A stretch of DNA of 64,000 nucleotides from contig NZ_CP031148.1 of the NCBI RefSeq assembly GCF_003342675.1, positions 2,604,001 to 2,668,000 of the forward strand, read 5' to 3'. A program made the translations under genes and the position numbers. Origin of the DNA: Haloplanus rubicundus. GTDB lineage: Archaea > Halobacteriota > Halobacteria > Halobacteriales > Haloferacaceae. Below, piece after piece: positions 17,130 to 25,927 of this stretch (positions are counted from its first letter, which is position 1; every line of letters starts with the position of its first letter). The notes under the pieces were generated by a model that saw nothing but the letters and a program-made list of their open reading frames with translations, ran no database searches and was not told the DNA's origin.

Positions 17130-17329
17130 CATGGTGACTATCTGCGACAAAGAGGGGTTGGAGGGGTGTACGTTACCAGTGCCCACGGTAGCGGGGTGTC
17201 GGTGGGAGCGGGCGACTCCCGGGTTCACGCCGTCCCGATTCGGCCCTCCCGTGCATCGCGTCCGCCGATCCGTCGCGAGGTCGACCGACCGGACGGGTCG
17301 AGTGGTCGTCGTTCGAGTCGCTGCACAAT
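17130..17329. other. 200-base spacer between two operator pairs, no convincing gene
   Basis: The stretch lies between operators 2 and 3. A 67-codon plus-strand frame starts at ATG 17131, directly after operator 2, and ends in operator 3. Its product is Arg/Pro-rich without recognisable features and lacks the acidic bias of the genes around it. The right copy of the GTGTACGTTACC repeat lies at 17167-17196. Confidence 0.5.
17167..17196 (+). repeat. right copy of the direct repeat flanking the lipoprotein gene
   Basis: GTGTACGTTACC followed by GCCCACGG and GCGGGG repeats the block at 14527-14556 in the same orientation, with small changes between the identical blocks. Confidence 0.5.
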
Positions 17330-17345
17330 TTTAGGTTAACCTAAA
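17330..17345. promoter_or_regulatory. DtxR-type operator 3 (perfect palindrome)
   Basis: TTTAGGTTAACCTAAA is a perfect 16-base palindrome of the same class as operators 1 and 2, with TTAA in place of CTAG at the centre. No start codon follows within reach on the plus strand. On the minus strand it is about 255 bases upstream of the lipoprotein gene. Confidence 0.65.
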
Positions 17346-17365
17346 GGAACAAAAACGCATCGATT

Positions 17366-17381
17366 TTTAGGTTAGCCGAAA
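17366..17381. promoter_or_regulatory. degenerate DtxR-type operator 4
   Basis: TTTAGGTTAGCCGAAA keeps the left half site TTTAGG and most of the right half (CCGAAA for CCTAAA). It lies 20 bases after operator 3 and just beyond the stop codon of the permease gene. Confidence 0.5.
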
Positions 17382-17387
17382 CCGATC

Positions 17388-18893
17388 TCAGTCGCGAAGG
17401 AACCGGTCGAACGCGGACGTGAAGGCGGCGTCGTCCTCGGTCGCCTGTTCCCACTCGACGAGGCCGCGTTCCTCGCGGGTCCCCTCGATGGTGTTGTCGA
17501 GGACGAACGCGACGAGGCCGCCGACGGCCATGCCCGTCGATCCGATGACGTAGACGGTGTCGGCGACGGCCCGGGCGCCGAGGACCGGACCGAGGACGGC
17601 GACCCCGCGCATCCCCTCGCGGAAGGCAGCCGCACTCCCCACGTTGCCCATGTAGGCCGGGATGGCGAGACCCGTAAAGAGCGCGATGCCGACGACGAAG
17701 ACGTTTCGCGAGGAGTCGAGGTCGACGTACTCCAGATTCGAGAGGCCGACGGCGACGATCTGGCCGAACATGGCGACGTAGAGGCCGCCGACGATGGGGT
17801 CGGGGATGGTCGCGATCAGTTGGCCGAAGTAGCCGACGAAGCCGACCACGAGCATCACCGCGGCACCGATCTGGACGACGTAGCGCGAGGCGACGCCGGT
17901 CAGGCCGATGGCGCCGATGTTCTCCGAGTAGGAGGTGGAGCCACCGGTGCCCATGAGGCCGGCGAAGACGTTCATCAGGCCTTCCATCCCGATGCCGTGG
18001 TTGATGCGCTCCTCGCTCGGGGCGCCGATGCCCGAGAGTCGGGCGACGGCGTGGTAGTCGCCGAACGACTCCAGCATGGAGGCCGCGACGCCCGCGAGCA
18101 TCCCGATGACGTAGGCCGTCTCGACCCGCGGGACCCCCCACTGGAGCGGGTAGATGGGCATGACCGCCGGCGCCGCGGCGACGGACGCGAGGTCGACGTA
18201 ACCCGACGTGCCCGGCGCGTAGACGCCCGCCACCGAGAGGACGGCGGCGATCACCCACGCGACGACGACGCCGAGCAGGACCGGGAACAGCTGAAAGGCC
18301 CGCGAGGCGTCGCCGAGATACTGCGAGAACAGGACGATCAGGCCGAGCGTCAGCCCCAGCAACCACCAGTTGCCCGTCGCGCTCGTCACCTGCGGCGCGT
18401 TGAACAGCGCGAGGCCGATCAGCGCGATGGTCGGCGCGATGATGACCGGCGAGATGAACGTCCGGAGCCGGCCGAGCAGGCCGAAGTAGCCCACCGCCAC
18501 CTCCACGACGGCGGCGACGACGATGGCACCCTGGAGTTGCAGGAGTGCGGCCTCCCACGCCGGCCCCGTCGGGTTGCTCGCCTGCACGACGCCGATGACC
18601 GCGAGCGCCGGCGCCAACATCGAGAAGGGCGCCCCCTGCACGATGGGGTAGCGGTTGCCGAACGTCGTCTGGGCGAGCGTCGCGATTCCCGAGACGACGA
18701 AGAACGTGCCGACGAAGCGCGGGATCACCGACTCGGGCATTCCGAGCGCCCCCGCGAGGATCAGCGGGACGGCGACGTTCGCGCCGACCATCGTCAGGTA
18801 ATGCTGGACGCCGAGCAGCACCGACGTGCCGAGCGGCGGTTTGTCGTCGATGCCGTACGAGACGAACCCCGCACGGTCCTCCCGATCACTCAT
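17388..18893 (-). CDS. NCS2-family xanthine/uracil permease
   Basis: The 501-residue integral membrane protein starts at ATG 18893 (MSDREDRAGFVSYGID). It has about 12-14 helices and the NCS2 signature in the GSTSYSENIGAIGLTGVASR segment plus the QTTFGNRYPIVQGAPF substrate region. It imports xanthine, uracil or a related base with protons or sodium. Operators 3 and 4 lie directly behind its stop codon, not at its promoter, so iron control of this gene is not supported. Confidence 0.93.
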   Translation of the reverse strand: MSDREDRAGFVSYGIDDKPPLGTSVLLGVQHYLTMVGANVAVPLILAGALGMPESVIPRFVGTFFVVSGIATLAQTTFGNRYPIVQGAPFSMLAPALAVIGVVQASNPTGPAWEAALLQLQGAIVVAAVVEVAVGYFGLLGRLRTFISPVIIAPTIALIGLALFNAPQVTSATGNWWLLGLTLGLIVLFSQYLGDASRAFQLFPVLLGVVVAWVIAAVLSVAGVYAPGTSGYVDLASVAAAPAVMPIYPLQWGVPRVETAYVIGMLAGVAASMLESFGDYHAVARLSGIGAPSEERINHGIGMEGLMNVFAGLMGTGGSTSYSENIGAIGLTGVASRYVVQIGAAVMLVVGFVGYFGQLIATIPDPIVGGLYVAMFGQIVAVGLSNLEYVDLDSSRNVFVVGIALFTGLAIPAYMGNVGSAAAFREGMRGVAVLGPVLGARAVADTVYVIGSTGMAVGGLVAFVLDNTIEGTREERGLVEWEQATEDDAAFTSAFDRFLRD

Positions 18894-19003
18894 CGTTCCG
18901 ACCCACCAGTAGCATACCGCGCACCTCTCCGGGGAAGCATCTAAAATCGCCCGGATCGGATCGGCCGAAAGCGTCACGGCGGCGGCGGCCGTCCACCCGC
19001 CCG

Positions 19004-19666
19004 ATGGAGCGGGACGGCGGCGCCGACGGGCGGCCGGCAACACCGGGCGCGAGCGATGGAATCGACACCGAGAGCGCGGGGCGAGCCGACCCGGTCGGCT
19101 CGGCCGAGTACGACCCCGAAACCCTCTGTTATCGGGGCGAGCGGGTCGTCGAGCGGACGCCCCTCGGCGCCGGCTGGGCGGCCGTCACGACCCACCGCGT
19201 GCTGGCGTACAATCCGACCACGGACGGCCGACGGTTCGAGGCGGTCGACCGGCCGAACGTGAGCGACGTGGCCGTCGACGCCGCGGGCGACAAGCGACTC
19301 CTCGGCTGGGGACTCCGGGCCGCCGTCTACGGGCTGGCGGGCCTCGGCGGTGGCGTCGCGCTCCGGGCGATGAACCTCGGAGAAACGCTGTCGATGGACC
19401 CGGCGAGCACTGGGGCCGCCCCCGTCGGGAGCGTTCTCGCGGTGACCGACGCGCTCGCGGCGGCGCTGTCGGTGCTCACGACGCTCCTCCTCGTCGGCGG
19501 CGGCGCCCTCGTCGTCGGCGCCCTGGGTCTCCTGGCGCGCTACCTCCGGACGCGCCGGCCGGCGCTGGTCGTCGACCGCTTCGGCGACGACCCCGTGCGG
19601 CTGTCCGTGCCGAAGTCGGACGGCGAACGGGCGGCTCGGGCGCTGTCGGCCGCGCTGGATAGCTAG
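19004..19666 (+). CDS. haloarchaeal membrane protein with PH-like N-terminal domain (unassigned)
   Basis: This 220-residue protein was not assigned to a named family. An N-terminal strand-rich part (LCYRGERVVERTPLGAGWAAVTTHRVLAYNP, in parts) resembles a bacterial PH-type domain. Two hydrophobic helical regions follow near residues 105-125 and 145-185. The acidic composition and GC-rich codons match the neighbours. It is convergent with the zinc-ribbon gene, whose stop overlaps its own by 4 bp. Confidence 0.75.
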   Translation: MERDGGADGRPATPGASDGIDTESAGRADPVGSAEYDPETLCYRGERVVERTPLGAGWAAVTTHRVLAYNPTTDGRRFEAVDRPNVSDVAVDAAGDKRLLGWGLRAAVYGLAGLGGGVALRAMNLGETLSMDPASTGAAPVGSVLAVTDALAAALSVLTTLLLVGGGALVVGALGLLARYLRTRRPALVVDRFGDDPVRLSVPKSDGERAARALSAALDS

Positions 19667-20079
19667 AAGGCGGCGCCACAGTCCGGACAGCCGTCGGCGT
19701 CGAGCGCAACCTGAGTCTTGCAGTTGCTACAGTAGCCCCGCGACCCGCTCCGGAGCAGTCGCGCGTCGACGACGTCGTTTCCCTCGTCGAGGGGTTCGCC
19801 ACACTCGGCACAGAAGTTGGGCGTCCCGTCGTGTCGCGTCGCGCACGCCGGACAGCGGCGGAAGCGGTCGGGGGCGTCGTCGCCGTCCGCACCGTCTTCC
19901 GGGTCGTCGGTGAGCAGCAGTGCCAGCAGGTAGACGACGACGCCGAACACCCCGAGGAGGAACGTGACGAGTCCCCAGACGAAGCCGGATCGGCCGCGAC
20001 CGCTGGCGTGGATGCCGACGGCGGCGGCGATGGTGATCCAGCAGAGGGCAACGATCAGGAGGAGGCCGTGACTGGACAC
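19663..20079 (-). CDS. membrane protein with two C-terminal zinc ribbons
   Basis: From GTG 20079 the product is 138 residues. Two transmembrane helices come first, then an acidic loop and two double-Cys zinc ribbons (CPACATRHD...CAEC and CSNC...CPDC). In-frame starts farther upstream give an Arg-rich noncoding-like leader. Such proteins tether a zinc ribbon to the membrane; the function is unknown. Confidence 0.75.
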   Translation of the reverse strand: MSSHGLLLIVALCWITIAAAVGIHASGRGRSGFVWGLVTFLLGVFGVVVYLLALLLTDDPEDGADGDDAPDRFRRCPACATRHDGTPNFCAECGEPLDEGNDVVDARLLRSGSRGYCSNCKTQVALDADGCPDCGAAF

Positions 20080-20165
20080 GCGCGATGGACGAACACGCGG
20101 GCTGAAAGGTCTTGTGTCGCCCGTCGACCAATGATATATCCCCACCGATGGCATAGGGGGGAGCG

Positions 20166-20963
20166 ATGGAAATTCGGCGGCTCCTCCGCGGTCGGATCGA
20201 CGACGACCGCCTCGACAGCGTGATCGACGAAATCGCGGCACGGTACGGCCGTGAGGAGCCGTCGGTCCGATATCTCGACGCCGACAACTGGCTCTCGACG
20301 CCGCTGGTCCTCGACGAGGACCTGTTCGTGAAGGTCATCTCCAAGCAGAACTCGCTGGTCCACGCCCTCATCACGACTGGGCGCAACCTCGGCGTCTTCT
20401 CGGCGGGCACCGAGGGCTTTTTCGAACACTTCGGGACGCCCTACGGCATGGCGAAACACGAACTCGAGGCGACCGAGAAGATGCGCGAGATCGGTCTAAA
20501 CGCGCCCGAACCGCTCGAAGCCCTGGAAGTCGACGGTCTCGGCGTCGTCGTCCTCGAATATCTCCCCGAGTTCCGCCCACTCGACGAACTCGACCGGGAG
20601 ACTGAACGCGAACTCGCGCCGGAACTGTTCGCCGCGCTCCGGACGATGCACGACCACGGCCTCGCACACGGCGACCTGCGAGCGGAGAACGTCCTCATCC
20701 TCGACGGCGACCTCTACTTCATCGACGCGACGAACGTCGGCTCGGAGAATCGGGAGGACGCGCGGTCCTACGACGCCGCCTGCGGGCTGGCGGCGCTCGA
20801 ACCCCTCATCGGTGCGGCGGCGACCGTCGACGCCGCGGCGACGGCCTACACGACGGCGGAACTCCTCGCAGCGCGTGATTTCCTGGATTTCGTCAACATC
20901 CGCCCGGATCACGGCTTCGACGCCGCGGCGCTCAAAGGCGAGATCGAGAAACGCGCCGCGTAG
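20166..20963 (+). CDS. RIO-type serine/threonine protein kinase
   Basis: This 265-residue atypical kinase has the ATP-lysine segment (DLFVKVISKQNSL) and hinge (VVVLEYLPEF). The catalytic loop HGDLRAENVLI has the Asp and Asn, and a metal-binding Asp lies in LYFIDATNVG. It groups with RIO1/RIO2-like archaeal kinases, though it lacks the N-terminal winged helix of RIO2. RIO kinases act in small-subunit ribosome maturation; this single-domain form may have another target. Confidence 0.82.
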   Translation: MEIRRLLRGRIDDDRLDSVIDEIAARYGREEPSVRYLDADNWLSTPLVLDEDLFVKVISKQNSLVHALITTGRNLGVFSAGTEGFFEHFGTPYGMAKHELEATEKMREIGLNAPEPLEALEVDGLGVVVLEYLPEFRPLDELDRETERELAPELFAALRTMHDHGLAHGDLRAENVLILDGDLYFIDATNVGSENREDARSYDAACGLAALEPLIGAAATVDAAATAYTTAELLAARDFLDFVNIRPDHGFDAAALKGEIEKRAA

Positions 20964-21175
20964 CGGAAGGGTGGACGAGGAGGCGGGATGTGACGGGACG
21001 AAGGAGGTCCGGATCGGCCTGCCGGGCGAGAGGCGATCCGGACCGAGGCCGGGGCGAGCGACGACGTGGTGGAGTTGTTGGTTGCCGAGTCTCGACGAGA
21101 AAAGCGTCGATGCGTCGGCATCAGCCGTTTGCGCCCTCTGACTCATAAACCCTCCGACCCCGGCACGACCGGCGA
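20964..21175. terminator. convergent intergenic region with an 11-bp hairpin
   Basis: No gene is seen. GGTCCGGATCG (21006-21016) and CGATCCGGACC (21034-21044) form a perfect 11-bp inverted repeat with a 17-base loop. It sits between the convergent kinase and nitrilase genes, where a bidirectional transcription or RNA-processing signal would be expected. There is no T-tract beside it, so the terminator role is a guess. Confidence 0.35.
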
Positions 21176-21985
21176 TCAGTCGCGCCGGTCCCGCAGCGCC
21201 GGAAACTCCTCGCGGACCGACTCGATCCGGTCGGGGTCGAGATCGGCGACGACGAGGGCCGGGTCGTCGCCTGCGCTCGCGAGCGTCGTCCCCCACGGGT
21301 CGTAGACGGTCGACCGGCCGAGGAGGGTCGCGTCCTCGAACTCGGCGGCGCCGTTCGTCGCCGCGACGTAGGTGAGGTTCTCGATGGCCCGCGCCCGCGC
21401 CAGCGTCTTCCAGTGTTCGACCCGGGGGAACGGCCACGCGCTCGGGACGCAGACGAGCGTCACGCCCCGATCCGCGAGCCGACGGTAGAGTTCGGGAAAG
21501 CGGAGGTCGTAACACGTCGACATCCCGACGGTGAAGCCCTCGAACTCGACGGTCGAGAGGCGTTCGCCGGACGTGAGCAGGCGTGCCTCCGCGGACTCGT
21601 AGCCGAAGAGGTGGTGTTTGCGGTAGACGGCCCGGCGCTTCCCGTCGCGGTCGTAGAAGACGCAGGTGTTCGCCAGTCCCTCGGTCGCGGGCACGTCGAC
21701 GCCCGCGTCGGCGCTGGCTTCGAGGTCCTCGACGTGGCTTCCCGCCAGGAGGCCGACGCCGTGGTCGGCGGCCACGTCGGCCAGCCGACCGAACGTCGGG
21801 CCGTCCAGTCCCTCCGCCACGCGGGCGTACGACTCGAAGGCGAAGAAGCCGACCGTGAACAGTTCGGGGAGGACGACCAGGTCGGCGCCGCGGGTGGCGG
21901 CATCGGCGACGGCCGTCGCCGCACGGTCGACGTTCTCGGTCACGTCGCCGGCGGTCTGGTCGAGTTGAGCGAGTGCGATCTTCAT
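21176..21985 (-). CDS. nitrilase-superfamily carbon-nitrogen hydrolase
   Basis: This 269-residue enzyme shows the full Glu-Lys-Cys triad: Glu in VVLPELFTVGFF, Lys in YRKHHLFG and Cys in STCYDLRFPELYR. The family hydrolyses amides or nitriles. The length and motif context resemble omega-amidase-type (Nit2-like) members, but substrate assignment is inference. Its start overlaps the stop of the SRPBCC gene by 4 bp, so both are one operon. Confidence 0.92.
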   Translation of the reverse strand: MKIALAQLDQTAGDVTENVDRAATAVADAATRGADLVVLPELFTVGFFAFESYARVAEGLDGPTFGRLADVAADHGVGLLAGSHVEDLEASADAGVDVPATEGLANTCVFYDRDGKRRAVYRKHHLFGYESAEARLLTSGERLSTVEFEGFTVGMSTCYDLRFPELYRRLADRGVTLVCVPSAWPFPRVEHWKTLARARAIENLTYVAATNGAAEFEDATLLGRSTVYDPWGTTLASAGDDPALVVADLDPDRIESVREEFPALRDRRD

Positions 21986-22407
21986 GCCGGGAGTTCGAGG
22001 TCACGCCTGAGCGCCGCGTCGAGGTTGTCGAGTTCGGCGTCGAGACGTTTCTTGAAGAAGCGTTCGACGCCGGGCAGACGGCCGTCGACGACGAACTCGT
22101 TGTGGAGGCGACAGCCCGTCTCGGTGTCCTCGATACGGTGTTCGCCGGTGACGCGCATCACCGAGGACTTGCCCACGAACTTCACGTACCGGGGCTCCTC
22201 CCGCTCGATGTCCTCGGTCTCGACGGTCGCGGTGCGGTCCACGAGCGGGAGCTGGAGGTCGATCTGCCACGTCGCGTCGTTGCCGTCGACCTCGTAGTCG
22301 CGGACGACGCTGATCGCGGCGGCACGCTTGCCGGGATCGGAGATGAAGTCCCAGACGCGCTCGGGCGGCGCCTCGAACTCGAACGTCCGCCGGACACGTA
22401 CGGTCAT
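21982..22407 (-). CDS. SRPBCC (START-like) ligand-binding protein
   Basis: The 141-residue product from ATG 22407 has the SRPBCC helix-grip pattern: an FEFEAPPERVWDFISDPGK N-terminus, central strands and a long C-terminal helix. Such proteins bind hydrophobic ligands or lipids in a deep cavity. Overlap with the nitrilase gene implies cotranscription. The ligand is unknown. Confidence 0.83.
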   Translation of the reverse strand: MTVRVRRTFEFEAPPERVWDFISDPGKRAAAISVVRDYEVDGNDATWQIDLQLPLVDRTATVETEDIEREEPRYVKFVGKSSVMRVTGEHRIEDTETGCRLHNEFVVDGRLPGVERFFKKRLDAELDNLDAALRRDLELPA

Positions 22408-22526
22408 ACGATGTGGTGCCGTCGAATCGTAAAAAAGCCGTGGGTTCGGAGGGTCGTCGGCCACCCGGAGCGCTCACCGCGGGCGGGGGAGAATCACTCG
22501 ATAGTGACGCTGACGGCCCGGCTACG

Positions 22527-22751
22527 TCACCCTTGCGTGACACGCCACGTCGTCGACCGGGCGCGTCCCCACTTCTCGATTTCGACGTCCTCGGACTTCT
22601 CGGCCAGACGGGGGAGACGAGAGCCGACCTGCTTGGCCGTCAACCCGATGGCGTCGGCGATGTTCTTCGCGCGGAAGTAGCGTTCACCCCGAGAGACGCT
22701 GTCGTGGAGGTACGCGAGGATTCGCCGTTCCTCTTCGGTCAGTGAGGTCAT
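22527..22751 (-). CDS. small winged-helix protein (DUF7123-like)
   Basis: Seventy-four residues carry a winged-helix pattern (LTEEERRILAYLHDSV, then AKNIADAIGLTAKQVGSRLPRL) and a terminal strand TTWRVTQ. It resembles the haloarchaeal DUF7123 family of small DNA-binding-like proteins (name recalled, not checked). A regulator role is likely, target unknown. Confidence 0.75.
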   Translation of the reverse strand: MTSLTEEERRILAYLHDSVSRGERYFRAKNIADAIGLTAKQVGSRLPRLAEKSEDVEIEKWGRARSTTWRVTQG

Positions 22752-22855
22752 CGTTCACCCCTCGTAGGTGACTCAAGGTCTTAACTCTTTCAAGCCCGAC
22801 CGCGAACCGACCGTCGTCGGTCGGTACCGTAGTCCATCCCGAACGGCCGGCAGCG

Positions 22856-23038
22856 TCAGGCGTACGCCTGAATCGCCACGACCGAGCAGAGCGCGGCCAC
22901 CATCGCGAGCGCGAACCCGCCGGCTTTCGTCAACTGTCCGGGGGCGGCGAGCATCGCCAGCGCGCCCACGACTGCGAGGATGCCGAACAGCACGCCGAAC
23001 CCCACTCCCTTGTCCGTCCCGGCCGCGTCGAGTGCCAT
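22856..23038 (-). CDS. small two-helix membrane protein
   Basis: Sixty residues from ATG 23038 form two hydrophobic helices ([20 protein letters not shown] and a C-terminal helix ending AIQAYA). The much longer in-frame extension runs antisense through the acyl-CoA dehydrogenase gene and was rejected. No function is recognised. It is divergent from the acyl-CoA dehydrogenase gene, 84 bp away. Confidence 0.6.
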   Translation of the reverse strand: MALDAAGTDKGVGFGVLFGILAVVGALAMLAAPGQLTKAGGFALAMVAALCSVVAIQAYA

Positions 23039-23122
23039 GTACGCAGGGTCCGAGGGCGCACACTTAGCCCCTTCGATGGGGACGACGACCAACATATAAG
23101 CGCCGGGGACCGTACGCCCGGT

Positions 23123-24262
23123 ATGGACTTCAGCCTCTCCGCGGAGAGTGCCCAGATTCGGGACATGGTGGCCGAGTTCGTCGACGAGGAGATCGTCCCC
23201 GTCGCCGGCGACATCGACGAGGCCGACGAGTTCCCCCGCGGCCTGATCGACGACATGGCCGCGCTCGGACTCATGGGGATGCCCTTCGACGAGGAGTACG
23301 GCGGCGCCGGCCTCGACTACCACGCCTACGCGGCCGCCCTCGCGGAGATTAGCCGGGGGAGCGGCGGTCTCGGCACCATCGTCGCCGCCCACACCAGCCT
23401 CGCCGGCGGGATGCTGGACTCGTTCGCCGACGAGGACCAGAAAGAGCGGTTCCTGACGCCGCTGAACGAGGGCGCGGACATCGGCGCCTTCGCGCTCTCG
23501 GAGGCCGGCGCGGGCAGCGACGTGCCCGCGATGGTGACGACGGCCATCCGCGACGGCGACGAGTACGTCATCGACGGCGAGAAGCTCTGGATCTCCAACG
23601 GCTCCGTCGCCGACACGGTCGTCCTGTTCGCCAAGACCGACCCCGACGCGGGTCGGAAGGGCATCTCCTCTTTTATCGTCCGACCCGGTGAGGACGACGG
23701 CTTCTACGTCGAGGGGACCGAGAAGAAGTTGGGCGATAAGGGCTGTCCGACCGCCGAACTCCGCTTTTCGGACCTCCGGATTCCGGCCGACCGCCGCCTC
23801 GGCGAGGAGGGCGACGGCTTCGTGCAGGCGCTGAAGACGCTCAACACCGGGCGCATCACCATCGCCGCCCGCGGCGTCGGCATCGCGCAGGCGGCCCTCG
23901 ACGAGGCCGTCGCCTACGCGAACGAGCGCGAGCAGTTCGGCCAGCCCATCGGCGACTTTCAGGCCATCGGCCACAAACTCGCCGACATGGACACGAAAGT
24001 CGAGACGGCGAGGCTCCTGATGCATTACGCCGCCGACCGCAAGCTGGAGGGCAAACGGTTCGTCAAAGAGGCCGCACAGGCCAAACTCTACGCCAGCGAG
24101 GTGAGTCGGGAAGTGGCGAACGAGGCCATCCAGATCCACGGCGGCTACGGCTACACGAAGGACTTCCCGGTCGAGCGGTTCTACCGCGACGCGAAGCTCA
24201 ACGAAATCTACGAGGGGACGAGCGAGGTGCTTCGCAACACCATCGCGGACGAAGTTCGGTAA
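23123..24262 (+). CDS. acyl-CoA dehydrogenase
   Basis: This 379-residue flavoenzyme of the acyl-CoA dehydrogenase family shows an N-terminal helical domain and a beta domain with [14 protein letters not shown] and KLWISNG. The C-terminal helical domain has [19 protein letters not shown] and the catalytic-base region [11 protein letters not shown]. It introduces the alpha-beta double bond in acyl-CoA in beta-oxidation or branched amino-acid degradation, passing electrons to ETF. The length is that of short/medium-chain members. Confidence 0.95.
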   Translation: MDFSLSAESAQIRDMVAEFVDEEIVPVAGDIDEADEFPRGLIDDMAALGLMGMPFDEEYGGAGLDYHAYAAALAEISRGSGGLGTIVAAHTSLAGGMLDSFADEDQKERFLTPLNEGADIGAFALSEAGAGSDVPAMVTTAIRDGDEYVIDGEKLWISNGSVADTVVLFAKTDPDAGRKGISSFIVRPGEDDGFYVEGTEKKLGDKGCPTAELRFSDLRIPADRRLGEEGDGFVQALKTLNTGRITIAARGVGIAQAALDEAVAYANEREQFGQPIGDFQAIGHKLADMDTKVETARLLMHYAADRKLEGKRFVKEAAQAKLYASEVSREVANEAIQIHGGYGYTKDFPVERFYRDAKLNEIYEGTSEVLRNTIADEVR

Positions 24263-24300
24263 CCGGAAGGTTCGACTCCCCCCAGTCCTGACGGACGACC

Positions 24301-24582
24301 ATGACCGAAAGCGGCGACTCGACGGCGGACGAGGGCGTCACCGCTCGCTACTACGAGACCGGCGACGAACGCGTCCTCGCGTTCGACCGGGACGGTCGAA
24401 CGGCGGCCATCGCCCAGAACGTCGAGGGCTACGCGATGGTGAAAGTCCGGCACACACCCGACGACGACGAACTGGAGAAGTACTACGGCTTCGACATGGC
24501 GCTCGACCACGCGGCGGAACTCCTCGGCGTGCGCGTCGCCGACCTGCCGGTCCCCGAGGAAGCGAGCGACATGGGGATGTAG
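24301..24582 (+). CDS. haloarchaeal conserved small protein (DUF7111-like)
   Basis: The 93-residue acidic product contains a strand-rich core (TARYYETGDERVLAFDRDG) and ends PVPEEASDMGM. It seems to match a small haloarchaeal family that I recall as DUF7111; no motif suggests an activity. It follows the acyl-CoA dehydrogenase gene by 38 bp on the same strand. Confidence 0.7.
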   Translation: MTESGDSTADEGVTARYYETGDERVLAFDRDGRTAAIAQNVEGYAMVKVRHTPDDDELEKYYGFDMALDHAAELLGVRVADLPVPEEASDMGM

Positions 24583-24660
24583 GGCTCGTCGTCCCTGTCG
24601 ATGGATGGTCGCCGTCGCGGTCCGGCGAGCAGCCATCGTGACGTACGACGAGCCCGACGA

Positions 24661-25338
24661 TCAGGTCCAGTAGAAGCGTGGCCCGAGGAACAGGTACGCG
24701 AGCGCGAGAAAGAGGAGGGCGAACGCGAACACCTCGCCGGGACGGCCGCGGAGCGAGATGGCGAGGACCTGCACGACCCCCATCACGAGGGCGTCCTGCG
24801 GGTGGAGGTCCGGATACGTGATCTGTGTCACCATCAGCGCCGCGAGCAGTCCCGAGAGGGCAACGAGGAGCGACGGCCCGACGAAGCCCGCGAGGACGCC
24901 CGCCGAGAGCACTGTCGCCGCGAGCGTCGACGGCACGCCCTTGGTCTCTGAGGCGTCGCTGTCGTAGGCGGTGTAGAGGCCGAGGCGGGTGACCGCCATG
25001 GCGACGTAGACGGCGGGGACGAGGAGCGCGAGGCCGTACGCGAGCGGGTCGGTCCCCCACGACCACACGTCGGCCGCCCGCGAGGCGACGAGGAGGGCGG
25101 GCGCGACGCCGAAGGAGGCCACGTCCGCGAGCGAGTCGAGGTAGGGGCCGGCGAGGGTCCCGCCGCGCTTGCGGGCGACGACGCCGTCGAGACCGTCCAT
25201 GACGGCCGCGAGCAGGACGATGCGGGCGGCGAGGCCCGCGTCGCGGGTCGCGACGAACGCCGCCAGAAAGCCGAGCATCGCGTTGCTGACCGTGACGGCG
25301 TCCGCGAGACCCAGTCGCCCCACGAACCGCGGTTGCAT
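24661..25338 (-). CDS. pssA: CDP-alcohol phosphatidyltransferase (archaetidylserine synthase)
   Basis: This 225-residue protein has six or more helices and the CDP-alcohol phosphotransferase signature DG-x2-DG-x2-AR-x8-G-x3-D-x3-D (MDGLDGVVARKRGG...PYLDSLAD) near residues 48-70. It makes archaetidylserine, or a related phospholipid, from CDP-archaeol. In haloarchaea PssA-type enzymes are linked to archaeosortase-dependent lipid anchoring of PGF-CTERM proteins. Nothing else of that pathway lies here. The in-frame extension beyond 25338 was rejected. Confidence 0.85.
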   Translation of the reverse strand: MQPRFVGRLGLADAVTVSNAMLGFLAAFVATRDAGLAARIVLLAAVMDGLDGVVARKRGGTLAGPYLDSLADVASFGVAPALLVASRAADVWSWGTDPLAYGLALLVPAVYVAMAVTRLGLYTAYDSDASETKGVPSTLAATVLSAGVLAGFVGPSLLVALSGLLAALMVTQITYPDLHPQDALVMGVVQVLAISLRGRPGEVFAFALLFLALAYLFLGPRFYWT

Positions 25339-25512
25339 AGTCGCTCACTCAGCCACCGGGGATTTACGTCTTTATACTGCCGGCTGGACGTCGAGCAAGA
25401 CCGGCGCCGTTCCGGGGTGCGCAGGGCCCGAAACGGGGACTGCTGGGGTGGTATCGCCCGTTTCGACCGTCGAACCACGCCGCATTTATCCGTCGACCCC
25501 CGAGGTTCGCGT

Positions 25513-25926
25513 ATGCGCAGACGCCGGATGCTCGCGACGTTGGGAGCGGTGGTCGCCACGGGGGGAGCCGGCTGTACCGCCGTCGGCTCTCTGGGCGGCG
25601 TCGACGGCGACGTGGGCATGACCGCGGTGGCGTTCGAACCCGCGACGATCACCGTCGACGCCGGCGAGGAGCTCGTCTGGTACAACAACAGCGCCCGCGC
25701 CCACTCCATCACTGCCTACGAGGGCGGCATCCCGGAGGACGCCGACTACTTCGCCACCGGCGGCTACGACTCCGAGGCCGCCGCCCGGGACGCGTGGGAC
25801 GGCATGCACGGCGCGATCACCAACGGCCAGCGATACGCCCACACTTTCGAGGTGCCCGGCACCTACAACTACTTCTGCATCCCCCACGAGCGCGGCGGGA
25901 TGGTCGGACAGGTCGTCGTCGAATAG
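25513..25926 (+). CDS. halocyanin-type blue copper lipoprotein
   Basis: From ATG 25513 the product is 137 residues: a twin-arginine signal (RRRRMLATLG), lipobox Cys21, and a single cupredoxin domain with ligands His (RAHSI), Cys and His (YFCIPHE) and Met (GGMVG). It is an externally anchored one-electron carrier. It closely resembles the C-terminal domain of the 14.6-17.1 kb lipoprotein, including the insert GYDSEAAARDAW (GFESEEAARSGW there). It is convergent with the histidine kinase gene, with a gap of one base. Confidence 0.9.
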   Translation: MRRRRMLATLGAVVATGGAGCTAVGSLGGVDGDVGMTAVAFEPATITVDAGEELVWYNNSARAHSITAYEGGIPEDADYFATGGYDSEAAARDAWDGMHGAITNGQRYAHTFEVPGTYNYFCIPHERGGMVGQVVVE

Positions 25927-25927
25927 C

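Noticed and set aside
17131-17334. 67-codon ORF starting directly after operator 2
   Set aside because: Position is suggestive, but the product is Arg/Pro-rich, has no acidic bias and no recognisable feature; kept only as a note on the spacer.
17388-18893. Iron regulation of the xanthine/uracil permease
   Set aside because: The nearby iron-type palindromes are downstream of its stop codon; none is at its start near 18893.
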